A stretch of DNA of 48,389 nucleotides, from positions 1 through 48,389 of the forward strand of contig CALVXB010000014.1 of the NCBI GenBank assembly GCA_944368775.1, given 5' to 3'. The position numbers were made by a program, and so were the translations under genes. The notes below the pieces were generated by a model. The model was not told where the DNA came from. It did no database searches and worked only from the letters and a program-made list of their open reading frames with translations. Positions 41,057 to 48,212 of the stretch are shown one piece after another (within the stretch, counting starts at the first letter, position 1; every line of letters starts with the position of its first letter). This DNA is from an uncultured Clostridia bacterium (GTDB taxonomy: Bacteria > Bacillota > Clostridia > Christensenellales > Borkfalkiaceae).

Positions 41057-42714
41057 CGAAGCGTCGCTCCGCGGCTTGCCGAAGTCACCTGCGCGCGGTA
41101 GCGCTTGAGGTAGCCGGACACCGGCTTTTCGATGGGGGTGAAGGCGGCGAGGCGGGCGGCGAGCTCTTCGTCGCTGATGCGCAGGTCGATGCGTCCCGCC
41201 TCGATGTCGATGTCGATGATGTCGCCCTCTTTCACCACGCCGATGGGGCCGCCCGCAGCCGCTTCGGGGCAGACGTGCCCGATCGCCGCGCCGCGCGTCG
41301 CGCCCGAAAATCTGCCGTCGGTGATCAGCGCGACGTCCGCGCCCAGGCCCGCGCCCACGATGGCGGAGGTGGGGGAGAGCATCTCGCGCATGCCGGGGCC
41401 GCCTTTGGGGCCCTCGTAGCGGATGACCACGACGTCCCCCTTGACGATCTTGCCCGTGGAGATGGCTTCCATCGCCGCCTCTTCGCTGTCAAACACGCGG
41501 GCAGGGCCGCTGTGCTGCAGCATGGCGGGGTCTACGGCGCTCTTTTTGACGACCGCGCCCTCCGCCGCCAGGTTGCCCTTCAAAATAGCGAGCCCCCCCG
41601 TCGGGGAATAGGGCGCGCTCATCGGGCGGATGACCTGCGCGTCCAGCACGCGCGCGTTTTGGGTGCGCTCGCCCTGCGTCACGCCCGAAACGGTCATGGC
41701 GGAGCCGTCAAACAGCCCCGCGTCGATGAGCCGGCGGATGACGGCGGAGATGCCGCCCGCCTCGTTGAGGTCCTCGATGTAGTGCTCGCCCGCGGGCGCC
41801 AGCTTGCAGATGTGCGGCACCTTGGCGCTCACTTCGTTGAATGTATCGATGGAAAAATCTTCCTGCGGCATGCCCATCTCGCTCGCGAGCGCCAAAAGGT
41901 GCAGCACGCTGTTCGACGACGCGCCGATGGCGTTGTCGACGGCCACCGCGTTCTTGATCGCCGTCGGGGTGATGATGCGGGAGGGGCGCAGGTCCTGCTC
42001 GATCGCGCGCATCACCGCCTTGCCCGTCTCTTTGGCGAGCATCAGGCGGCGGGAGTACACCATCGGGATGGTGCCGTTGCCGGGCAGGGATATGCCCAGC
42101 GCCTCCGTCAGGCAGTTGAGGCTGTTCGCCGTGAACATACCCGAGCAGGAGCCGCAGGTCGGGCAGGCCGAGCACTCGTACTCGTGCAGCTCGGCTGCGT
42201 CGATCTTGCCCGCGTTGTACGCGCCCACCGCCTCGAACATGGAGGAGAGGGACAGCCGCCTGCCGTGCATGCGCCCCGCCAGCATGGGCCCGCCCGAAAC
42301 GAATGCGCAGGGCAAGTCGAGCCGCACCGCCGCCATCAGCATGCCGGGCACGATCTTGTCGCAGTTGCCCACAAACACCACGCCCGAAAAGGCGTGCGCC
42401 CGCGCCAAAATTTCGGCGCTGTCGGCGATCACCTCGCGCGAGGGCAGCGAGTAGCGCATGCCCGCGTGCCCCATCGCGATGCCGTCGCACACGCCGATGG
42501 AGGGCACCACCACGGGCATGCCGCCCGCGGCCAGCACCCCTTCTTTGACGGCCTCCGCGACCTTGTCGAGGTACATATGCCCCGGGATCACTTCGCTCTG
42601 CGCGCACACGATGCCGACGATCGGCTTCTGCATCTCGTCGTCCGTCCAGCCCAGCGCGCGCATCAGCGAGCGCTGCGAGGACATCGCCGTTCCTTCCGAA
42701 AAGATATTTTTCAT
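41050..42714 (-). CDS. ilvD: Dihydroxy-acid dehydratase
   Basis: IlvD converts dihydroxy acids to 2-keto acids in valine, isoleucine and leucine synthesis and carries an Fe-S cluster. The 554-residue product has GIVCAQSEVIPGH, GVCDGIAMGHAGMRYSLPSRE, VGNCDKIVPGM (cluster Cys), SACPTCGSCSGMFTANS (cluster Cys) and GPKGGPGMREML. ATG 42714 has a weak AGGT. The last codons and stop (TLRS, TGA) are within H1 copy R6. It follows ilvN on the minus strand; ilvC is absent from the window. Confidence 0.97.
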   Translation of the reverse strand: MKNIFSEGTAMSSQRSLMRALGWTDDEMQKPIVGIVCAQSEVIPGHMYLDKVAEAVKEGVLAAGGMPVVVPSIGVCDGIAMGHAGMRYSLPSREVIADSAEILARAHAFSGVVFVGNCDKIVPGMLMAAVRLDLPCAFVSGGPMLAGRMHGRRLSLSSMFEAVGAYNAGKIDAAELHEYECSACPTCGSCSGMFTANSLNCLTEALGISLPGNGTIPMVYSRRLMLAKETGKAVMRAIEQDLRPSRIITPTAIKNAVAVDNAIGASSNSVLHLLALASEMGMPQEDFSIDTFNEVSAKVPHICKLAPAGEHYIEDLNEAGGISAVIRRLIDAGLFDGSAMTVSGVTQGERTQNARVLDAQVIRPMSAPYSPTGGLAILKGNLAAEGAVVKKSAVDPAMLQHSGPARVFDSEEAAMEAISTGKIVKGDVVVIRYEGPKGGPGMREMLSPTSAIVGAGLGADVALITDGRFSGATRGAAIGHVCPEAAAGGPIGVVKEGDIIDIDIEAGRIDLRISDEELAARLAAFTPIEKPVSGYLKRYRAQVTSASRGATLRS

Positions 42715-42829
42715 AACGCTACCTGTCTTTTGATTTTTGAATATGCCGCCCGCCGCCCGGCCCGCAAATGCCGCCGCGCGCGGCTGCCGCCAAACCTTCT
42801 TCCATATATCAGAAGGAAAGGGGGCCGCC

Positions 42830-43348
42830 TTAAATGAGCTCGTTGTAGTCTTTGCGGTCGTTGAGGCAGCTCGCCCCGCGCGAGAGGGCGGTCACGCCCG
42901 TGCGCGCCATCTCGAGGATGCCGTACGGCTCGATGACGCCGATAAACCCGTCCAGCTTGTTGGGCTCGCCCGTGATCTCGAGGATGAGCGTCTCGGGGGA
43001 GAGGTCGACGATCTTCGCCTTGTACACGTCCTTGATCTCGATGATCTCCGAGCGCTTTTCGGCGGGCGCCTTCACCTTTACGAGCAGCAGCTCGCGGTAG
43101 ACGGACGCGTCCTCGGGCGCGGCGGCGATCTTTTTGACGTCGATCAGCTTGTCAAGTTGCTTTGTCATCTGGTCGAGTGTGTATTCGTCGCCCGCCAGCA
43201 CGATGGTCATGCGCGAGAGCGCCTCGTCCTCCGTCGTGCACACGCACAGGCTCTCGATGTTGAAGCCGCGGCGGGCAAACAGCCCCGAAACCCGCGTCAA
43301 AACGCCGCTCTTGTTGGCGACCAGCGCCGTGATGGTATATTTTTTCAT
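42830..43348 (-). CDS. ilvN: Acetolactate synthase small (regulatory) subunit
   Basis: Regulatory subunit that gives the synthase valine feedback sensitivity. The 172-residue product has the N-terminal ACT domain (ITALVANKSGVLTRVSGLFARRGFNIESL, 5-33) and the C-terminal ALS_ss_C region, ending near the typical TGVTALSRG. ATG 43348 follows AGGAGGACGACC, which overlaps the ilvB stop; five-codon-longer frame not preferred. Also called ilvH in some genomes. Confidence 0.95.
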   Translation of the reverse strand: MKKYTITALVANKSGVLTRVSGLFARRGFNIESLCVCTTEDEALSRMTIVLAGDEYTLDQMTKQLDKLIDVKKIAAAPEDASVYRELLLVKVKAPAEKRSEIIEIKDVYKAKIVDLSPETLILEITGEPNKLDGFIGVIEPYGILEMARTGVTALSRGASCLNDRKDYNELI

Positions 43349-43359
43349 GGTCGTCCTCC

Positions 43360-45012
43360 TCAATCGAGCTTGGTGATGATGTCGTCAAACGACTTGCCCG
43401 GCGCGATCATGGGCAGCACCTTGTCGTCGATGCCGATGCGGCAGTCGACGAGCACCGGCCCCTCCGCCGCAAACGCCTCCGCCAGCACCTTTGGCGCGTC
43501 GGCGGGGTCGGCAAGCAGCAGCCCCTTCGCGCCGAAGGCGTCTGCAAGCTTCAAGTAGTCCGTCTGCCGGTTTAGCGTCGTCTGCGAGTAGCGCTTGCCG
43601 TAAAACAGCGTCTGCCATTGCCGCACCATGCCCAAACAGTTGTTGTTCATCAGCAAAATGACGAGGGGCAGCCGGTGCGTCACCGCCGTGCAAAGCTCGT
43701 TCATGTTCATGTGGAAGGAGCCGTCGCCCGTCACCAGCACCGTCTTTCTCCCCGTGCCGGCGCACGCGCCGATCGCCGCGCCCATGCCGAAGCCCATCGT
43801 GCCCAGCCCGCCGCTCGTAATGAGCGTGCGCGGCTTTTCAAAGGGGTAGTACTGCGCCGTCCACATCTGGTGCTGGCCGACGTCCGTCGCCACCGGCGTG
43901 TCCGCGTCGGTAAAGGCGCGCAGCGCCTGCAAGATGCGCGCCGCCGGCAGCGCCTTGTCCGTATTGGCGGCCTCGTATTCTTTATACGCGGCGACCTCCT
44001 TCAGCCAGTCCGGCCGCTCCGTCTTTTCGAGCAGCGGCAGCAGCGCCTTGAGCGTCTCGTTCACGTCCGCCATCACGGCGATGTCCGCGCGCACGTTTTT
44101 GTCGATCTCCGCCGCGTCGATGTCAAATTGGATGATCGTCTTTCCCTCGCGGAACTTGGCGCGGTCGCCCGTCACGCGGTCGGAAAAGCGCATCCCGCAC
44201 ACGACGACGGTGTCCGCGCGGCGAAATGCCTTGGCAGAGGCGTCCGAGCCGTGCATGCCGATCATCCCGAGGAAGCGCGCGTCCGACGCGGGGAATGCCC
44301 CCAGCCCCATCAGCGTGCTGGATACGGGCGCGTTCAAAATATCGGCCAGCTTGTGCAGGTTTTCGGCCGCCTCCGCGCCGATGCAGCCGCCGCCGGCCAC
44401 GATCAGCGGGCGCTTTGCGCGGCGCAGCGCCTCGGCCGCCTGCTCGACGGCCGCCCGTTCTACCGCGCGCGGCGCGCGGCGGGCGGCGGGTTCGGGCTCG
44501 TACTCGCACGCCTCCGTCTGGATGTTTTTGGGGATATCGATGAGCACCGGGCCCTTGCGCCCCGCATTCGCGATGGAAAAAGCCTCGCGGATGGTCGGCG
44601 CCAGCTTGCGGATGTCCTTTACGATGTAGTTGTGCTTGGTGATGGGCATGGTCACGCCCGCGATGTCCACCTCCTGGAAGCTGTCGCGCCCCAGGTTAGA
44701 TACCGTCACGTTGCCCGTGATGGCGACCAGCGGCACCGAGTCCATGTACGCCGTCGCGATGCCCGTCACCAGGTTTGTCGCGCCCGGGCCGGACGTCGCA
44801 AGGCATACGCCCGTCTTGCCCGTCGCGCGCGCGTAGCCGTCCGCGGCGTGCGCCGCGCCCTGCTCGTGCGCCGTCAAAACGTGCTTCAGCGTCCCGTCGC
44901 GGTAAATGGCGTCGTAAATGTCGAGCACGCAGCCGCCCGGGTAGCCGAACAGCACGTCCGTGCCCTGTTCTTTCAGGCAGCGGACGAGGATCTCCGCACC
45001 GCTCAGTTTCAT
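43360..45012 (-). CDS. ilvB: Acetolactate synthase large subunit
   Basis: ThDP-dependent enzyme forming acetolactate or acetohydroxybutyrate. The 550-residue product has FGYPGGCVLDIYDA, the catalytic-Glu region LTAHEQGAAHAADGYARATG (about 47-66), an FAD-domain and the ThDP motif GDGSFHMNMNELCTAV...NNN (about 430-460). ATG 45012 follows GGAGGAGAAAGCT. It heads ilvB-ilvN-ilvD-cimA with its own promoter at 45086-45115. The leader is only about 70 nt, with a GC-rich hairpin; no T-box pattern is seen. Confidence 0.97.
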   Translation of the reverse strand: MKLSGAEILVRCLKEQGTDVLFGYPGGCVLDIYDAIYRDGTLKHVLTAHEQGAAHAADGYARATGKTGVCLATSGPGATNLVTGIATAYMDSVPLVAITGNVTVSNLGRDSFQEVDIAGVTMPITKHNYIVKDIRKLAPTIREAFSIANAGRKGPVLIDIPKNIQTEACEYEPEPAARRAPRAVERAAVEQAAEALRRAKRPLIVAGGGCIGAEAAENLHKLADILNAPVSSTLMGLGAFPASDARFLGMIGMHGSDASAKAFRRADTVVVCGMRFSDRVTGDRAKFREGKTIIQFDIDAAEIDKNVRADIAVMADVNETLKALLPLLEKTERPDWLKEVAAYKEYEAANTDKALPAARILQALRAFTDADTPVATDVGQHQMWTAQYYPFEKPRTLITSGGLGTMGFGMGAAIGACAGTGRKTVLVTGDGSFHMNMNELCTAVTHRLPLVILLMNNNCLGMVRQWQTLFYGKRYSQTTLNRQTDYLKLADAFGAKGLLLADPADAPKVLAEAFAAEGPVLVDCRIGIDDKVLPMIAPGKSFDDIITKLD

Positions 45013-45085
45013 AGCTTTCTCCTCCGCCCCCGCGCAAACCGGCAAACGCCGCGCGCGCGGGCATAATTGTATCGTAATTTTATCT

Positions 45086-45115
45086 ATTGTAGAACAAAAA
45101 CGCGTCCGCTGTCAA
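45086..45115 (-). promoter_or_regulatory. ilvB promoter
   Basis: Minus strand: TTGACA at 45110-45115, 18-nt spacer, TACAAT at 45086-45091. Confidence 0.85.
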
Positions 45116-45239
45116 GTATTTTTTATTTCGGGCTCGCGCCGCCCCCCGCCCGCGCCGCGCAAAACCCCGCTTTTTCGCGCTTGCCCCGCCGCCGCGGCAG
45201 AACGAACACAAAAAAACTTTCATTCTGCCGCAAAAACAG

Positions 45240-45268
45240 TTGACAAATTTTTGCACTTGCGGTAAAAT
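45240..45268 (+). promoter_or_regulatory. tRNA promoter
   Basis: TTGACA at 45240-45245, 17-nt spacer, TAAAAT at 45263-45268, 28 nt before tRNA-fMet. Confidence 0.85.
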
Positions 45269-45296
45269 AACATAGCATCTTTGCGGATGCCTATAT

Positions 45297-45373
<77 letters not shown>

Positions 45374-45397
45374 CGTCGCTGCACGCTTTCCCGCCGC

Positions 45398-45625
45398 CGT
45401 TTCGGCTTCGCCAAAACGTCCGGCCTGTCAAGCGGCAGCTCCTCTATCCCAAAAAGTTCTGCGATACTTTTTGGGAACCCTGAAAGGGGGCTCGCCTCTG
45501 TGCAAGCATTTCGGCTGCGCCAAAATGCTTGGCCCGTAGGGCGGCAGCTCCTCTATCCCAAAAAGTTCTGCGGGCTGCAGCTCTCGCCGCAGCGCGGCGA
45601 GTACCTTTTTGGGAGCCCTTCTTAC
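45398..45625 (+). repeat. Two 109-bp tandem repeat units between tRNA genes
   Basis: Each unit has a short hairpin (CGTTTCGGCTTCGCCAAAACG in the first; CATTTCGGC...GCCAAAATG in the second, with both ends changed in concert) and then GCGGCAGCTCCTCTATCCCA and a CCCAAAAAGT/ACTTTTTGGG stem. Starts at 45398 and 45507. The CCCAAAAAGT module also occurs in block II. Confidence 0.8.
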
Positions 45626-45663
45626 CAAAGAAGGTTGCCTGCGCCGCACGCGCACGGCAGTAT

Positions 45664-45740
45664 GGCGGCGTAGCTTAGTTGGTTATAGCGATCGGTTCAT
45701 ACCCGATAGGTCGTAGGTTCGAATCCCACCGCCGCTACCA
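45664..45740 (+). tRNA. Elongator tRNA-Met (CAT)
   Basis: A 77-nt cloverleaf with encoded CCA: acceptor GGCGGCG / CGCCGCT, anticodon loop TTCATAC. The body resembles elongator tRNA-Met of Firmicutes rather than tRNA-Ile2, which also has CAT; the latter is not fully excluded. Confidence 0.92.
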
Positions 45741-45802
45741 AACAGTGCCCGGCGCGCTTTGCTTTTGTGCAGAGCGCCGCCCGCACGGCATAACTTCATC
45801 AC

Positions 45803-45878
45803 GGCCCCATGGTCAAGCGGTCTAAGACATCGCCCTTTCACGGCGGTAACCCGGGTTCGAGTCCCGGTGGGGTCACCA
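45803..45878 (+). tRNA. tRNA-Glu (TTC)
   Basis: A 76-nt cloverleaf: acceptor GGCCCCA / TGGGGTC, anticodon stem-loop TCGCC-CTTTCAC-GGCGG, T-arm CCGGGTTCGAGTCCCGG, encoded CCA. Decayed copies follow at 46020 and 46143. Confidence 0.96.
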
Positions 45879-45879
45879 C

Positions 45880-45923
45880 GCAAAACGCGCAGAGCATTCA
45901 GCTCTGCGCGTTTTGCGTGGCCG
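45880..45923 (+). terminator. Long hairpin after tRNA-Glu
   Basis: CGCAAAACGCGCAGAGC pairs with GCTCTGCGCGTTTTGCG around ATTCA. The T-run lies inside the 3' arm rather than after it, so it may be a processing or termination hairpin. Confidence 0.55.
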
Positions 45924-46019
45924 CTTCAACGAAGCGGCGAACCCGGAGGGTTCGTGCTCGAAGAGCTTTGCGGCGCAGCCGCAAGCCCCCGGTGGGGTCA
46001 CCAACTTTCAATTTCATAC

Positions 46020-46126
46020 GGCCCCATGGTCAAGCGGCCGAAGGCTCGCCCTTTTACGAGTGGCAGCCTGCGGTTCGTGCTCGAAGAGCTTTGCGGCGCA
46101 GCCGCAAGCCCCCGGTGGGGTCACCA
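46020..46126 (+). pseudogene. Decayed tRNA-Glu copy
   Basis: Starts GGCCCCATGGTCAAGCGG and ends GGTGGGGTCACCA as in tRNA-Glu. The anticodon loop reads CTTTTAC, the anticodon stem does not pair properly, and the T-arm is replaced by an unrelated 50-nt segment (107 nt in all). It is unlikely to be a working tRNA. Confidence 0.8.
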
Positions 46127-46142
46127 ACTTTCAATTTCATAC

Positions 46143-46185
46143 GGCCCCATGGTCAAGCGGCCGAAGGCTCGCCCTTTCACGCACG
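46143..46185 (+). pseudogene. Truncated tRNA-Glu copy
   Basis: The 5' half only: GGCCCCATGGTCAAGCGG followed by a CTTTCAC anticodon loop, then sequence diverges before the sirtuin stop codon. Confidence 0.75.
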
Positions 46186-46198
46186 GTGCGCGGGGGCG

Positions 46199-47041
46199 TC
46201 AGCGCAGCGCTTGCAGCACGGCGGTCATGTCCTCATCGAAAGAGATCGTCTTGCGGGCGTTTTCTTCGATCGGTTCGGGGTATTCCGCGTTGCAGCGGAT
46301 GAGGCGGACGCCCTCGCCCCGATATGTCATACGTTCAAAGGGAAAGCGAATGATGGTAGGTGTGTTAAAACCGACGCCAAGCTCTAAAAGCACGGTTTTC
46401 CCCTGACAGGCATCTTCACAAAAAGCCTCATATCGCTCAGCGGCACGATACCAATCGGCATCCTGTACGAAATACATATCCTTTCGGATATTCACCTCCA
46501 TATCTCTGCCGCAGACAGGACACTTCGGAACGAGATCGGCAGGAATATGACAATCTTTTTGCTCGGAAACCATCTGACGGACGAGAGACCGGTCGTCATA
46601 TAATCGATCGTGGCAGCCCTTGGCGCATTGAATTTTCCCGTAATCGCCCTGCACGGCAAAAATGCGCTCGGGCGCAAATCCCGCTTTATAAAACTGATGG
46701 TCGACGTTTGTTGTTATGACAAAATACTCTTTGTCTTTTACAAGTTCAAAAAGACTTTTGTATAAAGGCAAAGCGGGGGGAAGAAAGCGATTCAAATTGA
46801 TATGCCGCGACCAATACGCCCACTTTTCTTCCTGCGTCTTAAAGGGATAAAAACCCGCCGAATACATATCGGTCATGCCGTATTTGTCAATAAAATCGGC
46901 AAAGTTGGTCGTAAACCGTTCGCCCGAATATGTCAACCCCGCCGCGGCAGACAGCCCTGCGCCCCCGCCGATCAAAATGCACTCCGCGCCCTCGAGCAGC
47001 GCCTTCGCCCGCGCGAGGCGCGCCTGCAAACTCTCTTTCAT
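46199..47041 (-). CDS. Class-M-like sirtuin (Sir2 family, ADP-ribosyltransferase type)
   Basis: A 280-residue Sir2 protein. NAD-binding GGGAGLSAAAG (25-35), then TYSGERFTTNFADFIDKYG, ITTNVDH (109-115), and zinc cysteines C139, C143, C174, C177. The position normally held by the catalytic His of deacetylases reads VQGDYG (Q131), as in SirTM proteins of staphylococci and streptococci, which ADP-ribosylate a lipoylated GcvH-like protein. Here no macrodomain, GcvH-L or lipoate ligase gene is near. The middle of the gene is visibly less GC-rich than its neighbours and abuts decayed tRNA copies, suggesting horizontal gain. ATG 47041 has GGGAGG 12 nt upstream. Substrate unknown. Confidence 0.88.
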   Translation of the reverse strand: MKESLQARLARAKALLEGAECILIGGGAGLSAAAGLTYSGERFTTNFADFIDKYGMTDMYSAGFYPFKTQEEKWAYWSRHINLNRFLPPALPLYKSLFELVKDKEYFVITTNVDHQFYKAGFAPERIFAVQGDYGKIQCAKGCHDRLYDDRSLVRQMVSEQKDCHIPADLVPKCPVCGRDMEVNIRKDMYFVQDADWYRAAERYEAFCEDACQGKTVLLELGVGFNTPTIIRFPFERMTYRGEGVRLIRCNAEYPEPIEENARKTISFDEDMTAVLQALR

Positions 47042-47104
47042 ACGGTCGCTCGCCCTCCCGATGCCGCCGTCGCGGCATAGTTGTAACTGTTTTGATTACG
47101 TCAC

Positions 47105-47133
47105 AGTATAGCACGCCGCCGCTGTAAAGTCAA
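47105..47133 (-). promoter_or_regulatory. Promoter of the sirtuin gene
   Basis: Minus strand: TTGACT at 47128-47133, 17-nt spacer, TATACT at 47105-47110. Confidence 0.75.
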
Positions 47134-47182
47134 GCATTACAGCGGCAAAGGGGCGGCGGCGATAAGAAAAGAGGGCAGCAAT

Positions 47183-47213
47183 AAAAAAAGCGGGAGAGGC
47201 GTGCCTCTCCCGC
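47183..47213 (-). terminator. Intrinsic terminator of pnuC
   Basis: GCGGGAGAGGC (47190-47200) pairs perfectly with GCCTCTCCCGC (47203-47213); on the minus strand seven T's follow. Confidence 0.95.
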
Positions 47214-47247
47214 GGCTGCGTGCGGCGGTGCGCCCGAGGCGGCTCGT

Positions 47248-48009
47248 TCAGCGCGCGCTGCCCGCCTCGTCACGGGCGGCCGGCTCTGCTGTTGCGGGTG
47301 GGGCGGCGTCGGCGGCGGGGGCGGGTGCGGCCTGCGCGCGGCGCATGCGGTTCCAATTCCAAAATCCGTATAAATCGTTGAAGAAGAAGAGCACGAAGCA
47401 CACGACGACGGAGATATACGAGATGTCTTCGAGCGTCGCCAGCACCCACAGCACGATGAGCACGACGTCGTTGGCGGCGTAGGCGAGGGCGAAGTAGGGG
47501 CTGCGGCGGAAGGTCAGGTACACGGCCAAAAAGCTCGTCGTCACCGAAATGGTGCTGGGCACGAGGTTGGCGGTGTTAAAGGCGTCGAGGATGAACCAAA
47601 AGGCGGCGGTGATGGCGGCGGCGGCGAGCAGCATCCAGATCCACTCGCCGCGTTTGAGCTTGCCGACGGCGACCTGCGCGCGCTGCCCCTTGTAGGGGTG
47701 GCGCAGCCAGGCGATGAGCGCAAACAGCGCCATGGGCGCGGTCATGCCCAGGTAGGTGAGCATTTCGCCGTAGTAGGCGAAGGTGTACGAGATGATGCCG
47801 TACAGCACGCTGAATGCGAGCATCAGCACCTGCCCGAGGGGGTTGCCCTTGGCGCTGAAGATGAGCGACGTCGCCCCCACCAGCGAGGCGGCGAGGGTCA
47901 GGTAGTTGGCGCGGTCAAACAACGCGAAGGCGAGGACGATGAGCGCGAGCGATCCCAGCCACAGCAGCCATTCGCCGACGGTAAAGTAGCGCGCGAGTTT
48001 TTTGAGCAT
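47248..48009 (-). CDS. pnuC: PnuC-family nicotinamide riboside transporter
   Basis: PnuC imports nicotinamide riboside for NAD synthesis by facilitated diffusion. The 253-residue product has about seven TMs between residues 12 and 215, YGIISYTFAYYGEMLTYLGMTAPM (about 69-92) and, near the end, FFFNDLYGFWNWNRMRR, typical of the family (cf. NDxxGxxxW). A disordered A/P tail of 30 residues follows. Some relatives carry thiamine or riboflavin instead, so the substrate is likely but not certain. ATG 48009 follows AGGTGA; the longer frame runs through the leader terminator. It lies beside the sirtuin gene but has its own terminator. Confidence 0.92.
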   Translation of the reverse strand: MLKKLARYFTVGEWLLWLGSLALIVLAFALFDRANYLTLAASLVGATSLIFSAKGNPLGQVLMLAFSVLYGIISYTFAYYGEMLTYLGMTAPMALFALIAWLRHPYKGQRAQVAVGKLKRGEWIWMLLAAAAITAAFWFILDAFNTANLVPSTISVTTSFLAVYLTFRRSPYFALAYAANDVVLIVLWVLATLEDISYISVVVCFVLFFFNDLYGFWNWNRMRRAQAAPAPAADAAPPATAEPAARDEAGSAR

Positions 48010-48056
48010 ACAGTCACCTGCGGCGGGGTTTACGTTTTGCCTGTGCCCCCGCCCGC

Positions 48057-48111
48057 AAAAAAAAGGAGCCAACGGACCAACCATAAAAGCCTGCGGCTGG
48101 CCATTGACTCC
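48057..48111 (-). promoter_or_regulatory. Attenuator-like terminator in the pnuC leader
   Basis: On the minus strand, GGAGTCAATGGCCAGCC pairs with GTTGGTCCGTTGGCTCC (with G-U pairs), followed by eight T's (A's at 48057-48064). It lies between the pnuC promoter and start codon, so transcription must read through it to express pnuC. Confidence 0.75.
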
Positions 48112-48113
48112 GA

Positions 48114-48142
48114 GCATGCCCGCCCCGGCGGGCGGGGCATGC
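48114..48142 (-). promoter_or_regulatory. Upstream hairpin of the pnuC leader
   Basis: GCATGCCCCGCCC and GGGGCGGGCATGC form a strong stem directly before the terminator hairpin. Together they could form a riboswitch or attenuator; no known class is recognised. Confidence 0.55.
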
Positions 48143-48165
48143 AAGTTTTTCGTTCAGTTGCCCCT

Positions 48166-48194
48166 ATCATACCAAAAGGCCGCGCCATTGTCAA
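48166..48194 (-). promoter_or_regulatory. pnuC promoter
   Basis: Minus strand: TTGACA at 48189-48194, 17-nt spacer, TATGAT at 48166-48171; leader about 150 nt. Confidence 0.88.
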
Positions 48195-48212
48195 CCGTTT
48201 GTACAGTATAGG

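Larger units (their letters stand above)
45950..46192 (+). repeat. 123-bp tandem repeats built from tRNA-Glu sequence
   Basis: Two units, TTCGTGCTCGAAGAGC starting at 45951 and 46074 (123-nt period). Each holds GAGCTTTGCGGCGCAGCCGC, the tRNA 3' end CCCGGTGGGGTCACCA, ACTTTCAATTTCATAC and the tRNA 5' half. The array ends in the sirtuin gene's 3' flank. Confidence 0.88.

Noticed and set aside
43618..45066. A 482-codon open frame on + opposite ilvB
   Set aside because: Antisense shadow rich in R, H and A; ilvB on the minus strand has full family motifs, promoter and SD.
45013..45120. T-box or leader-peptide attenuator upstream of ilvB
   Set aside because: The leader is about 70 nt with no T-box core, no run of Leu/Ile/Val codons and no terminator hairpin with a T-run.
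46020..46185. Counting the tRNA-Glu-like copies as extra functional tRNAs
   Set aside because: The T-arm is replaced in one, the other is truncated, and the anticodon stem of the first does not pair.
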